Assembly: GCF_000499845.2 (NCBI RefSeq)
Contig: NC_023758.2
Location: forward strand, 42,639,524-42,703,523
Length of the DNA: 64,000 bases
DNA from: Phaseolus vulgaris
Taxonomy: Eukaryota > Streptophyta > Magnoliopsida > Fabales > Fabaceae
Direction of reading: 5' to 3'
Shown in pieces: positions 45,701-59,625 of the stretch. The position numbers and the translations under genes are program-made. Position 1 is the stretch's first letter; the number at the start of each line of letters is the position of its first letter. The notes beneath the pieces were generated by a model, which had not been told where the DNA came from, ran no database searches, and saw nothing but the letters and a program-made list of their open reading frames with translations.

Positions 45701-46689
45701 AGATTGTGCTGGTTGTTAATGGTCCTGTAGTACACGTGTTAGGTTATGACGAAGGAGAGATGCAAATTTGTTACACGTGTGATAGTTTGGGGAATCGGTC
45801 CCCGCTTAGAGGGTCGAGCCCACATAAGACTGCTGGTGCCTGGTGGAGTGGTTTGTGATTGGAATGCATAGCATAGCATAGCAGTGGAGTGAGCATAGCA
45901 TGTTAAATGTACATAAACTATAGCAGTGTGAGGAATAAATTAAGCATTGAAGTGGGTTAACTAGGTTGAGGCATGCATACACTACACGCCTAGGCCACAT
46001 GGGAGGCCATGTGACCCAAAGATGCCCTGGTATTGGGGAGCATAGCAATGATGCTGTTCTGTCGATAGGTCACTAGTTGTGAACTGTTAACATGTTCTGA
46101 AACCTCTCTGATACTGATACGCACGTTTGGGAGTGCTAACATTAATTGGAGGCTCTTTGAGTATGTGCCGCAATGGGATTGGTGGTGGATCATACCTTGT
46201 ATCTTGTGCTTCACAACATTTCTTTAACCCTTTCACCTTTACGTATGTTACGGGTTCATCAACCCGCAGCTTCTGCACTTCTGCACATTCATTATAGCTA
46301 GCACCAAAAACACATAAAATATTTCTCTGCTACCACACTCCATGATCTATCGCAATCCATATCTTCCATAGATTAAGCAAACCAGTAAATAATGAAAAAT
46401 ATTGAACGTGGTTGGTTTAAGATTAATAGATTCTGCATTTCTTCTCTGAATGATGGTGTAATTATCATACTCTATAATGGAATAATAATAATGTTGTGCA
46501 CCTCCATTTTATATACTTTGGCACCTCGGTGAGTGGTCACATTAATATCTCGGCCACACACCTTGCCATCAGTTTTGTACTCCGACTATATTCATGCCTC
46601 ATTGATAGTGAGTGCCAGAAATTTTTAGCTGTGAGGTCATATTTATGTATACATCAATTAGATTTTAGTTTGTGTATGTAATTTATATT
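42751..46689. other. 3' flank of TPP and intergenic DNA
   Basis: The TPP 3' UTR probably runs to about 42,900-43,000, but no clear AATAAA decides its end. Beyond it, composition is less AT-rich than elsewhere, yet I find no gene. A 75-codon frame at 44,903-45,130 and frames at 43,831-44,036 lack recognisable motifs and are left out. Confidence 0.5.
46087..46278 (-). other. Protein-like open frame of unknown nature
   Basis: This minus-strand frame, without an ATG, reads QKLRVDEPVTYVKVKGLKK and then a Pro-rich stretch and TPKRAYQYQRGF, ending in TGA at 46,087. The frame is open upstream to about 46,320, where an in-frame TAG occurs. The composition (balanced charged residues, Pro, Cys) looks more like protein than the surrounding AT-rich noise. 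I do not recognise a family. It could be a pseudogene fragment, one exon, or chance. Confidence 0.2.
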
Positions 46690-47082
46690 TTTAGTTAATA
46701 AAAATCAATTTTAAAGACAAAAAAATATTAGTTGTTATAGTGACTAAATTAAAGATATTTTGGGGATTAAATTAATAAATGTTTGATTTCTAAATTAGTT
46801 TCTATTATTGTTAAATGATCTATGAATTGGTATCTAATTAATAACCGAAGTTTTTGCAAACAAATTTAGAATTTAAATAATTAGTAGTTAAAACTTTAAA
46901 TAATTAGTAGTTAAAACTTTGGTTGTTAATTAAATAACCATTTAGAAACTATTTAACAATAATATAACTAATTTAGAAATCAATTTTTTTTAATTTCTAA
47001 AATGATCTCTAATTTAGTTAATATTGCAATTAATTATTTTGGTTTCTAAAAATGGTTTCTATTTGATGATTTTCTTATAGTG
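46690..47082. mobile_element. Degenerate MITE (CACTA-like family, copy 4)
   Basis: The right end, reverse-complemented, reads CACTATAAGAAAATCATCAA, ending at 47,082. The inner arms GTTATAGTGACTAAATTAAAG and CTAATTTAGTTAATATTGCA are inverted as in the 34-kb copy. A short tandem repeat (TTTAAATAATTAGTAGTTAAAAC) lies near 46,872-46,920. The left end is lost. Confidence 0.65.
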
Positions 47083-50000
47083 TTAATAAATAATTTAATT
47101 ATGAAATAAGATTAGTTTTTAAAATATTTTAATTTCTTTTAAAAGTTATTGAAATCCAATATATACGCAGATGAAATAAAATAAGGTTAATTAAAAGTGA
47201 TTGAAGAGTAGGAATTTTAAAAAATATACTTTTTCTTACAGGAATATAATGTGAAATACATTATATATCTTTTAAAGGAAAATTCTTGAAAATACTAAAA
47301 ACTGAGACTAAGAATATAGATTTGTGTGGGGACAATACTCATATGATTGAATTTATTTTAATTACTGAATTTAAAATTATATTATATACGAATATATAAT
47401 GATAATGCAAATGATGTTTACAATATATAATCACAAGTAGTATTGTAGATTATTGTGTATGATAAATTTCTTGATTTTTATAAAAAAGGTAAATATTATT
47501 ACTAATTGATTAACAATTAGAATGAAACTCAGCAACGGTGCATAAATTTAAAACTTACAGTAAGAAAGGTTAAAAAAAGTTTGAATGTACATGTACAGCC
47601 ATGAATATGAGAATTTTAAATCTATTGGAACACTAGCCATAGACGAAACTCATTGAACATGAATGAAGCAACTCCTTGTCCTCTGACAGACTAAAGAAAT
47701 CAGAATAATAGTTATAATAATGTGTTTGTATGTATGAATAGATAGATAACAGAAGTGGACCCAAAAGAGGGTCAAACAGTTATGAGAAAGGAAAAGAAAT
47801 AAAAACATTGTTTTGTGGTTGGTTTTCCCATTACAATTAAGAGAAAGCAAAAAGAGGTTTTCCACAATCGCCATGTGTCTGTGCTAACTGGTGCACATTA
47901 CTAATTAAAAATGTTGGAGGTTGGTTTGCCAGAACAAAGTCGGTTTGTTATAATTAAAGTCGCAAAATTAGCCAAACTTTCTAAATAATTCAACTAAATT
48001 AAACCCCACCTTCTTTTTGGTTCACTGGTCTGCCCTAAAAGGAGACTCACTCTGCTTTATATTTTAAATCTTATATTCACTTTAGTATAACTCCTGCCAA
48101 AACCTTCCTAATTTTTAACTATATAGTACATATTTAATTAATACCCTCTCTACATTTAATTATAAGAAAAAATTAACAAATTTCAACCAATTTAATCTTA
48201 ATTTTCAAATTATAAACCTAAGTAACATTCCTCATATTAAGATAATGTTCTTAAGCATATCTTTATTATATAAAAACAAAAATATTAGATAAACTTAGTT
48301 ACTACTCTTAACTAATGTAAAAATAGTTAGTTTATTTACATTTGAGTATAGAGGAAATATATATTATATACTAACAAAATTTATTTTGTAAGAATATATG
48401 CATTTAGGTTCGTAAAAGGAGAGAATGTAGTTGCCTGATATTATCAAACATAAAATTGAATATATATTTAATGAATATGAGGTTTTTTTCACTCATGATT
48501 AATGGTGTATTTTGATTATTTTATAGATACACAAACCACCAATTATATATATATATATATAATACTAATTTTTTAATTGAAAATGGTAACCAAAGAAATT
48601 TGACGAGTAATCTTAAATCAGAATAAATATAAAGTTAATTGCATATTTTTTGTTCATATGATAACAATATAATATTGATCAAGTGAGATACGTTATATTT
48701 GTAACCAATCCCTATTTGTATGAATAGAGTGATATGAGTTTCACTACAATTTATCTTAAAAATGAAAAAAAAAAAAGTGATTAGCGACAAAGAAGAATAT
48801 ATATAGCTTTAAAATAGTGGTTGGAAATAAATAAAAAATCCTCTATATTTATAATTTTTCTTTTCTGTGGAATAACTTGATAGTTTTTTTTATTAGTAAT
48901 TAAAGAATATAAAATTAAAGTATCACCATTTATGTCTCTTTCAACAAGTGTTATTGTGAAATGGTGGAGTTCCCCTTCTCAAGGATGTGCCTCTAATGAC
49001 ATGAAAATTAGTAATGCTTAATGAAAAATCATATGAATTAATTCTTTTGTTATATTTGAGATCAGTGTATAAGGCTACATCCTTTTTTTAATTTAGCACC
49101 TTGTTGCGCTGTACCTGATTTTTCACCCTCACATCTCTTAAATTATGGTATGTAACATTTCGTGATCACAATCACCTTAACTTTGTTTCCCAAATCATCA
49201 AACTTCATTGTTAAACAAATTTTCCTGTTAATATCTTCTATAACGGTAATCCTTCACAGAATAATACAATTTCACCAAAACATCACAATCAAATGTGGCT
49301 ACAAACACCACCATCTCACACACATCACAAGGAACTGTTTTTGTATTATGTTGATGATTTGGAAAATTAAAGTAGGTTAAGTCAAGAATATACCATCCAA
49401 CTTTATAGTTTAAATATCACATTCCTATTTTACAATACCAACCTAATCTAAACAATTTTCATGGTTAGATGAGCTTCAATATTAAAATACTACCTTCTAA
49501 TTACAAACTTATGATATACCTTAAAACATAAAAAAATGGGAAATCCATGGGAATATAGAAGAGGAATCCTCACTAAAAAAATACAGAAATTGATATTTGA
49601 TTTCCAATATTATTGCCACCAGTAAAGTTGATGGTGCAGTAACCATATTTGATGGAACATATTTTATAGTTATGGATCACAATCTTTGTTTTTTATTCTT
49701 AACAGGCAAATGCATTGTCAATGTGTAATTTCTTTAAGGAATATGCTTTTATCATTTAAATATTCTTCAATTTGAAAATCTAGGATAACGATTAGATAAT
49801 GCTTAGCTTGTTAAGTAGTTTGTTAACTAGATGCCATGTCATCATATCACTAATTTAATGTCCACCATTTCTGTTATATTATCATTATTATTACTAAGTA
49901 CTTTTCATTCACGGCAATTATTATTAACTACTAAAGTAAAATCACTGCTACAACTTTTTATGCTGTAAATGTATTGTCCAAATGATTCATTGAAAGGATT

Positions 50001-51729
50001 ATGCAACTTACATATATGTAATTGTTTATCATAAAAAAGAATGTATGTTATCATTTTACCCCTTTACATAAATATGCAATTGTGTAGCAATTATATGTGT
50101 TTTCCGTTTTGATAAACAAAGATAACACCCCAAAGTTACGGAGCTGACATCTTTAATGCTTATCTTTCTATTAGAAGCAAAATAGAAAGCAAATAAATTA
50201 AAGACAAATCTATATGTTTGGGTGGATAGAAGAAAATATATATAAAAAAAAAATACTAAGTTATACTAATTAAAAACTTAACTATATAGTAATACTTTTT
50301 TTTCGTATTATTTTTCTTGACATAAATTTGCTCATTGCTTAAAAAAACATAAATCTACCTATACGTTTAAGTTAAAATGCTTAATTTTAAAAAAATAAAA
50401 TAAAAATGCAACACACGTGTTTCTATTTCACGACACTTTTGGAGGGAATTATACGTGGAACTCACTAAATAGTCCTTGTTCCTTTTTATATCTCATCGGA
50501 ACAAACAATAATCGGTATTTTCTTCAAATTAAATAATATTTGTATAAAATATAAAGGGTTAGAAATTTTATTATTATTAGAGTTAAAGTCATTTATAATT
50601 TATGAGAAATTATAAATTGATTTTGTAAGAATAATTTAAATTTAAATTTTTTTAATACAATATCAAAATTATCGTAATAAAATTTATGAGAATAACGTAG
50701 ACTTAAATTTATTAAATGATATGAGGTATTAATTAGTTACTTTACTTTTGCATAGATAATATTTATTTTTAATAATAAGTGAATGGAAGAAAATTGTTAA
50801 AATACTGTTTAGCAACATTTTTTTTTTAAAGAGTTTATTGGAAGATAATGAAAAGTATTTTACTTTTATACTTTTCATTTTAATTTTTTTTATGAGATTG
50901 AAATTATAGAAACAAATATTAAATTTATTATAATATTAATTTTTTTTCCAATATAAATTTAAAAACTAAAAATATGCAATCATCTCAAACATCAGTAAAT
51001 TAAAAATTATGATAAATATTTAGCTACTCATAAATGCAACAGAATTGAAAAGTGTTTGGAGTAACATTGAGTTCATACTTCATGACAAAATTCTTAGCAG
51101 TTGACTCTTCAAAAATCAAGAAACTATTTGCTTGAATGGGTTGGGCCCAGCTTTGTCTTAGAAAATAGGGCCTATTGTTGGGGCCTTTGCTTGTTGCCAA
51201 ATACTTTCTACATCCATCATTTTTGAAGCTGCACCCTACATAATTTTAAAACTTCGACAATGTCCTTTATTTTGGAAATGAAAATTTGAAATTGAAAATA
51301 ATACATTATAAAAAAAATTCAAAAAAATTAAGTAAATCTAAAAAGATTATTATGTTTCGGAAATAAAAATCTGAAAAACAAAAATAAAAATTCATTCCAG
51401 AAAATTCGCAATACAAAAAGTTTGTTAATCCAAAACATATTCCAGAAAAAAAGTCTAAATGTATTTTTATATATATTCCATTTTTATAAGGGCATTTTCG
51501 TTTTTTTATTGAAATTTATATGATGCAGAGTGCAATTGTCTTGCTTGTTTCTGTTCTAAATAAAAAAATATTTTCACAATTTCTAAGTAAAACTAATAAT
51601 AATAGTAAAAGTTATAATATCATACTTATTACCTAAAATATGTTAACTGTGCATAATTTAAAGTAATAGTATAATTTTTTGGAGCAAATAAACGAATCCA
51701 TCACACTCACATGCATCGGAAAAACGTAG

Positions 51730-51772
<43 letters not shown>

Positions 51773-54700
51773 CATACTAATTTAGAAATGGTATACTAAT
51801 TATTCTTGGCAAAGTTTTATCATATAAATGAAGTGATCCACCAAAATTCGTTTACCTTTAGTTTCACCAAATTCAAACTAAATTTTCAACGTTTCTTTAT
51901 AACTGTCAAAATTTTTAAAAACAAATACTTATTGATTATTTAGAAATATCAGTATTACATTAATTACTTTTTTTAAGCAGTTGATGCTTAGGTATCTTTT
52001 AATCTTTAAATATTTTACATCTTGCGTGAGTAAAAACTGAGATATAAGTAAAATAAGAAACTACTAACTTTTTTATTAGAAGAAAATTTATTGTGTTTTT
52101 TCAATCTTATAAAATAATTTTTTTTTAAATATAAAAAATAAACGAATAGCACAATTAAAAAATAATTTCACGTATGGGTTACTAATAATGATTACAATCT
52201 CCTTTTCTCTTTTTTTACATATTTTTTAAGGTTAATTTATATAATATATATATATGTATATATATATATGTATATATATAATATTTTTTCATGGTTTTAG
52301 TAAGATAGTTGTATAATTTTCTATTTTCCTCTTCACTTTTAAATTATTTAAATACATAAAAATATCATTAATAAAATTAATTAATATAATCTTGAAATTA
52401 ACATATCACAAATAAATAGGAAAAAAAAAAACGGTACATGGCATACACGTGTCAGTGTATCGTGATGGAGGGTTGATGGGCTTTCAATTGGGTGCAGACC
52501 AATTTAGATAATTTAAGATAATGGCCCACTCTTCAGTCTCTATCTTAAAATAAATAATTATTATTATTATTATAATAATTAGAATAATAATAATTATTAT
52601 AATAATAATAAGATTCTTACAATAATGATTAGCCCCGAGAGACTGAAAGGAAAAGCAATAAGAAGAAGATAAAGTTTGAAAGAGCAACATTGATTATATG
52701 TTTGGTTGTGAATTAATGATGGTGATCATGATTACAACTTGGATGTGAAAATTACAATTTTCTAATTATAGCACCTCATGCTTCTACAGAAGCCCTTAAT
52801 AATAATTAAAAAAGTTAATCCATGCTTCTATTTTACAGAGAGCAAAAACGCAGAAATTGAAAGTCGTCTTGTTTTGATGTATGCATTACTCAGCAATCAC
52901 GTCAGGGAGTTTGCTTTTGAAATTCAATACCGGGATTAATTCTACATTATCCTAATTATTCTATTAGTGTTGTTTAATTGTGTATTAGAGAAATGATTAT
53001 GTTTGGGTAAAAGGAATTGGCACAGGATAACATGTCACATGTGCTATGTATCTGTCAACAAAGATTCTTCATGCTGGGAAAGCAATAAAAACAAAATAAT
53101 TAATTTAATCATTAATTAGGAGTTTCTCTTCTTCTATGTATTCTCTCTCTGTAAACCCTTTTATGCTTCCTAACTTTTCATCTCAAGAAGTAAACGAAGA
53201 TTTAATGTTGTATAAAATTAACAATTAAGAATGATACATTCTATTATTATCTAATTATAAGTCATCAATGGGTTTTAAAGTTTTATAAAGTACACGTAAA
53301 ATCATTTCTAATTTTTTCTATGAAATATATATTTACAATACACTAAAATTAAACTCCGAAATTTAAATAAAATTATTCATGAAATTCGTAATTAAATTCA
53401 AAATTAGAAAGATCCAATCCAACACCTCTAGCGTTATGTTACTTCTCCAAGTTCTCATCGAAATATATTTTGGTACATATACACTACACACGTGTCACTT
53501 TCTCGCGGATTGGGTTGGGGGAAAATGAAATTATCAAATTGGTTAAAATGGTAAATTGCAACAACTGTATCACTATAATATATGCATGGGCATGCTGTAG
53601 TATAATCCATTATATGGTTTTAAAAAAACAAGTATTTAAAGAAAAATAAAATAAATATATATATATATATATATTCATCAAAAATAAAATATTTATAAAA
53701 TTTACTAATTATTTCTAGGTTTGATTTTTTTTTATATGCAAGTGTGTATATACAGGTACCAAATACAATGGGAACAAATTCAAAGTAATAACAGGATAAT
53801 ACTAAGTTCTTAAATATAAGATAATTATATATAAATTAATATCATAAATATGTATATGAATATAAATAAAAATAACAATATATTATCTAATTTCTTTCTT
53901 TTTTATTTATAGATCAACATATGAATCTAAGTATAAAAAAATATTATCTATATATTTGTATTAGCTATATTTAATTAGAGAAGAATAATTAATTAAATTT
54001 AAGATTTTAATTTATAGTGATTCACAAAATCATAGTTCAAAAGATAAGTTTAGGTATCCAATACTTGAACACGTGAATATGTTGTAAGTGTACAATAAAT
54101 TATTTTTAAATATTTATTTCACTCTTATTTGTTCTTAATATATACAATTCAAATATTGAATCGTATTATCCTATATAGGTACCTTAAGTGATTAAATCTA
54201 ACATACCATAGATTAGTTGAATCAAATTTATCACATAAATATTTATATGCATGTTGACATCATATACATCATTTGCATGTAATACAATTTACATTCATCA
54301 TAATTAGCTAGGTTCTTTAATAACCAATTTAGTGGAATTAATAAAATGCATCACACTAATTTATATATAATACATATACATACATATTTTTAAATTATTT
54401 TTAATTAATACAATTAAATGAAATATGTTACTCTTTTTTTTATGAATCTTGGCGAATTCATTGAATCTCTGCGAGATGAATCTGAATTCATTAAAATTCT
54501 AACTCTCGGGTTGACTTTTATTGGATGAAAATCGTTTCATTGAGAGTGGATTAAGCATGTTTTTTTTTTTTTTTGTGTTTTTCGACACTCTTGAGAAACT
54601 AATTTTGCAAATATTATTATATTGTGGACTTGGTTGGAAAGTGTTTAATTATGTTAATTTCACTATATTAAACTTTAATTGAAGATGAGAATTGGTTGGG

Positions 54701-54988
54701 TGGTTTATGTTTATCTCGACAAATATATATATATGCTTAGAGAATTTTTGAATCACTAAAAGTTTTTTTTAGAACTAAAAGTTTTTTTTTATGAACCTTG
54801 TGTTAGGTAAATAGTAAAGATGTTTTAGGAGAATGTTACAAATTTAACGTAGAACATATATTTCAAAATATTACTAAATGTTAAATATAAAATAACATAA
54901 TTACAAATATTCAGTTAATCTAAATTTTGATAAGCTCATCGTTGAGTTAATATTAAAATGTTTAAGATAAGCTAAATTATGAAAAATG
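47083..54988. other. Long AT-rich intergenic region, no gene seen
   Basis: No gene is supported on either strand. Microsatellites occur at 48,546-48,562, 51,732-51,770, 52,243-52,281 (TATATG mixture) and 53,657-53,674, and an ATT/AAT-rich stretch lies at 52,556-52,612. Confidence 0.6.
51732..51770. repeat. (AT)n microsatellite
   Basis: About 39 bases of uninterrupted TA/AT. Confidence 0.97.
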
Positions 54989-55005
54989 AAAATATCCCTT
55001 CTCCT

Positions 55006-57412
55006 CAGAATAAGTGGTAGTTTGGTGGGTTTTTTTCCTGCAGTCGAGGTGTAAGACAAGGTGATCCATTGTCTCCTTTACTTTTTTGTCTTGCAGAGGA
55101 AGTTCTTAGTAGAGGTATTTCTAAGCTTGTGAATGATAAGAAGATTTTAAATATGGCTAGTCCGAAAGGTTATCTCACTCCCTCTCATATTTTGTATGCT
55201 GACGACATTTTTATTTTCTGTAGGGGATATTAAGTCTCTTCGAAATTTGAGTACTTTTCTTAAAACATATGGTGATTTTTCTGGTCAATATATTAATAAC
55301 TCTAAAAGTAGTTTCTTCACCATGGATAATTCTCCAAGATTTGTCACCAAAATTCAAAATATTCTTTCTTGTAGTCATGGTTGTTTGCCTTTCAATTATT
55401 TAGGAGTGCCTATCTTTGTTGGTGCTCCAAAGTGTCGATTTCTTCAACCTTTGGCTGATAAAGTCAAATTGAAGCTAGCATCTTGGAAAGGTAAATCTCT
55501 TAGCATGATGGGTCGGATCCAGCTGGTCAATACAGTGATTACTGGATTTCTAGCTTATAGTTTTAATATGTATAAATGGCCAGTTTCTCTTATTAAGCAA
55601 GTTGAGCAGTGGTGCCGGAATTTTATTTGGACTGGTGATATTATGAAAAAAGGTATCGCTACTGTTAATTGGGCGAAAATTTGTTCACCTCTTGAGGATG
55701 GAGGCTTGAATATTATTAATCTTCATCATGAAAATAATTCATATCTTCTTAAGCTTGCTTGGAACTTCGCTTATAGCAACAAACCTTGGTCTTTACTTTT
55801 GAAAGCCAGAGTTCTTAAATCAAAATACGAGTTTAGAATGGTTTATAGATCCTCCTCTCTTTGGCTTGGAATTAAACAATTTTATTCTATCATACTTGAT
55901 TATACTTCTTGGACTGTTGGTACAGGTTCTTTTATTAATTTCTGGAATGATAAATGGTGTTCTACTACTTCTTTAGCAAATATTGCAGGGTTATCTGATA
56001 GGGCTAACATTCCGGATACAGTCTCTCAATTTTGGTCAGGTTATGATTGGAATATTCCCTTATCTTTACAGCAGATGCCGCATTTTTTTAATCATATCAT
56101 GGTTAGAGAGGAACAAGATATTCCTAATTGGATTCTAGATGAGTCTGGTCGTTTCACTCTTAAATCGGCTAGGACTTTTTTCTTGGAACCAGGAGTTCCA
56201 GGTGGTTGGGGTAAGTTCATTTGGTCTTCATCTATTCCGCCTTCCAAAACTTTAGTACTCTGGAAAATTTTTCATGGGAGACTTCCTACAGATCTGCATA
56301 TTCAGAATAAGGGTTTGCATATATGTTCTATGTGTACGCTTTGTGAAAAGCATGAAGAATCTATTCAACATCTATTTTTTGAATGTTCTAATGCATTACA
56401 TATTTGGAGTTGGGTTCGACAGATTTTTCTTACTTCTCATTTCTCTAATAAGGATGATTTTCTTTCTTTTATTAAGAGTGATGGTAGTCCTTTGGTTAAA
56501 TTGATTAAACTTGCTGTGACAACCTTTTCTATATGGATGATATGGCGTATGAGAAATTATGCTAGATTTCAGGATAAGATTGAGGTTTCTAAGGCTATTT
56601 CGGTAATTAAAGATTTAACTTGTCTAGTGGGAAATTCGTCTAAAGCTTCAATGAAGAATGATATGTTGGATTTCAACGTGATTAAGTTTTTTGGTATTAA
56701 GACTCGTAGTGGGAAAGTTCTTCATCCTCTTCCAGTTAGATGGGAATTTCCTTCACCAGGCTGGGTTAAAATTAACACTGATGGGGCTGCTAGGGGGTAT
56801 CCTGGTCTTGCTACTTGTGGAGGTATTTTTCGTGGGAGTATGGGAGAATTTATTGGTGCTTTTTCAGGGTTTCTTGAAGTTCAGACTGCTTTGGTTGCTG
56901 AGTTTTATGGAGTTATACATGCTATGGAGGAAGCTCAAAAGATGGGACTTACTAATGTTTGGCTTGAATGTGATTCTGTCTTGGTTTGTGCTGCGTTTAC
57001 TGCTAGGACTACTGTTCCGTGGATGCTTCGTAATCGATGGAATACTTGTCTTAATTTCTGTAGGACAATCAGGTTTAGGGTTACTCATATTTTTCGTGAG
57101 GGAAATGCATGTGCTGATAAGTTGGCTAATTTAGGGTTCATTCATAGACAATCATTTCATTGATATAATAGACTTCCATCTAGTCTGTTCTTAGAATTCT
57201 TTATGAATAGGTATAGTCTACATATGTATCGTTTTTGTTAACATGTGGGTTTTGGTCTAGTCCCCCCATATTTTTGTATTTTCTTTCTTTTTCCTTTTTT
57301 TTTAATAATACTTTTTTCATGTGATGGCAGATGATTGTTGTTACTTGAGATGTCAGCCTAGCTGAGATGTCAAGTTGCATAGTGATGCCTAACATGAAAA
57401 CTTTCATTAAAA
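55006..57412 (+). mobile_element. 5'-truncated L1-type LINE with 17-bp target duplication
   Basis: AAAATATCCCTTCTCCT occurs at 54,989-55,005 and 57,413-57,429, directly flanking the insert. The 3' end is a short A run. The insert starts inside the RT domain, so the 5' UTR, ORF1, endonuclease and front of RT are missing, as usual for target-primed insertion. The 3' UTR (57,164-57,412) is shared with the fragment at 37,157-37,398. The RNase H after the zinc-binding domain marks the plant L1 group that carries such a domain. Confidence 0.93.
55030..57163 (+). pseudogene. LINE RT C-terminal half, zinc-binding domain and RNase H
   Basis: The first frame has SRGVRQGDPLSPLLF (about 55,041-55,085) and LYADDIFIF, with YADD at 55,195-55,206. 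A net +1 shift just after it moves to the frame of 55,196, which stays open for 655 codons to TGA at 57,161-57,163. This part holds the RT thumb/LINE linker (NYLGVPIFVG near residue 70), the reverse-transcriptase zinc-binding domain (FHGRLPTDLHI, then C-x2-C and H..FFEC, residues about 358-405) and RNase H (residues about 523-648) with NTDGAA, AEFYG, ECDSV and ACADKL supplying the four catalytic acidic positions. Loss of the N terminus and the frameshift make it inactive. The long open second frame suggests recent insertion. Confidence 0.92.
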
Positions 57413-57429
57413 AAAATATCCCTTCTCCT

Positions 57430-59617
57430 GTCTCTCCTTCTTGATGGCTTTTTTGAGATTTTGTTTTAGTTAGTTTTTGTGGTTTTATTTTTTTCAAGTG
57501 GTTCTTGAAAGATAGGAGGGAATTTATGTACAATTTTGTATGAAGATTAGATGATTTATGAAGTGATTTTTATTTATTAATTTTTTACTGATAAAAAAAT
57601 AAAAATAAGAAGCATATAAAATAAGTTGATTCTGAATTTTCTACTTTATTGTTTGAATAGTTTATATAGATAACATGAGTAAAGTCAGGAGGTAAAAAGT
57701 GTTTGAATGCAATAAATTATCAAATCAGTAAAATCAACTTCTCCTATGTCCGTTTGTTTTTTAGCGAAGAAAGGGGAAGTTATACTATTAACAAAGAAAA
57801 TGCGAAAATTAAAGAATATAATATATTAAAACATAGAAATCAAACAAGTTTTTACCTTCTAAACTTTCTACCCACTCTATATATCTATATTTATTTAATT
57901 AATTAATTCTAAATTATGTTTTTATCCCTTTTATTTTAAATACAAATTATTTTTATTTTTATTTAAGTAGAATTTTAATTTAAATATAAAAATATAATTA
58001 AAATTATAAAAATAATTATTATAAAATAACATAATTAATTATATTATATATATAATAAATTATAAATATAAATAATAATATATATATTTTTAAGAATAAA
58101 GAAATAAATTATATAATAATTATTAATTACAAAAAATAAAGATAAAAATAATAATTTTATTTAATATAAAAATGAGTTTTTATTAAATCTTTATAATTAT
58201 AAATATTTTAATTATAAATAAATAAATAAAATTAATTTTTTAACAATTTTAAAATGTAAGGGCAAATATGTAAAGTTACAATTTCAATCACACTTATCAC
58301 ATTACTTACACACTTTCATAAATTTTTCTCACAATTTTCAATCTATTTACCTTAATCCAAATACCCTAACTTTTTTTACACTTTCTCTTCAAATTATCTC
58401 AAATTCATTCCCTATTTTCACTTTCTAATTCAAACAAAGCATTGCAAAAGTACAATTGGCAAAAGGTGCTTGAATTGGTTTGGATGTTAACTTTCAACCT
58501 CAAAATCTTAAAATGTGTTAAAGTGAAAGAAAATAAGTTTATTAACTAATATGATTTTCTTGATTTCATTTCAATTAGAAATTTATTAGGATTAAGAATT
58601 CAATTAGAAGTTGAAAGCTTTACATTAAATAAAAATAAGAAAGTTAAACAATTTTATAAATATATTATTTTAAGATTTTAAATTAGAAATAACGTCATAA
58701 TTTTTTTATATTTTACTCCTGGATTATTTAAATTAAGTGTATAAGTATGCATCTATATATATATTTTTAATTTATTTTTAAACTTAAAATAAAGATTTAA
58801 TGCATTTATATATCTAAAATTTTCACATATGACTCCTCCGTAAATCAATATATGAACATGTAAGGCTCTCTTTATAAAAGAAAATGAAAATATGTTTCTA
58901 TGTTCTAATTTAAGTATAATAAAAAATAAAGACATTAAATAAAACATATATACACTTCAGACAAAATTTTTTTATTGAAACGAAAGGTGAAAGAGGTGTG
59001 CAAAAGTAATATTTTATTAAATAATATAGATGCATAAATATAATCATATTGATTGTTTTCTAGTCTTTCATTTTAAAAGATTTATAAATGTAGCACTTTT
59101 ATTAAATATTTTTCAAAATATTTGTATCAATGATTTTTGCTGTTCTTCAAAAACTTTGTACATGAATTTATCATTTCAGCATTATATCTGTTTTTTAATC
59201 ATAAAAATGATCATTTATGGAGTCTTTATTAAAAAAATATCTCTTTTTAAAATAGTATGAGGAGAAGTAATTAAAAAAAAAAAATTATGTGTGAAATATG
59301 GTTGTAGTTATACTGAAATTTGTTTTTTCCTCTCTCTTTGTACTTGTAAGTAAGAAAATTATTAAAATATTTTTTTATGAATTTTTTTACATAATAAACA
59401 ATTTTTTAATTTAAATTATATTATAATACTATAATATGATATTGATAATGAGTTAGTATAAAATAATTTAATGTTCTAATATACACAGAAGATCTATCTG
59501 TTATGTAAAAAAGTTTATCAATAATTTTTTAATGCACGCCCTTAAAAAATCCAAAATTTAGAGTAAAAACGAAAATAGGAAAAAAAAATTACCTAAGTTT
59601 TATTAAAGTAAAGTGAT
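57430..59617. other. Extremely AT-rich intergenic DNA
   Basis: No gene is seen. The stretch 57,900-58,260 is almost wholly A and T with TAAT/ATTA words. Confidence 0.65.
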
Positions 59618-59625
59618 ATAATTTG

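Noticed and set aside
52556..52690. A minus-strand frame rich in Ile (52,484-52,690)
   Set aside because: It is a translation of an AAT/ATT simple repeat.
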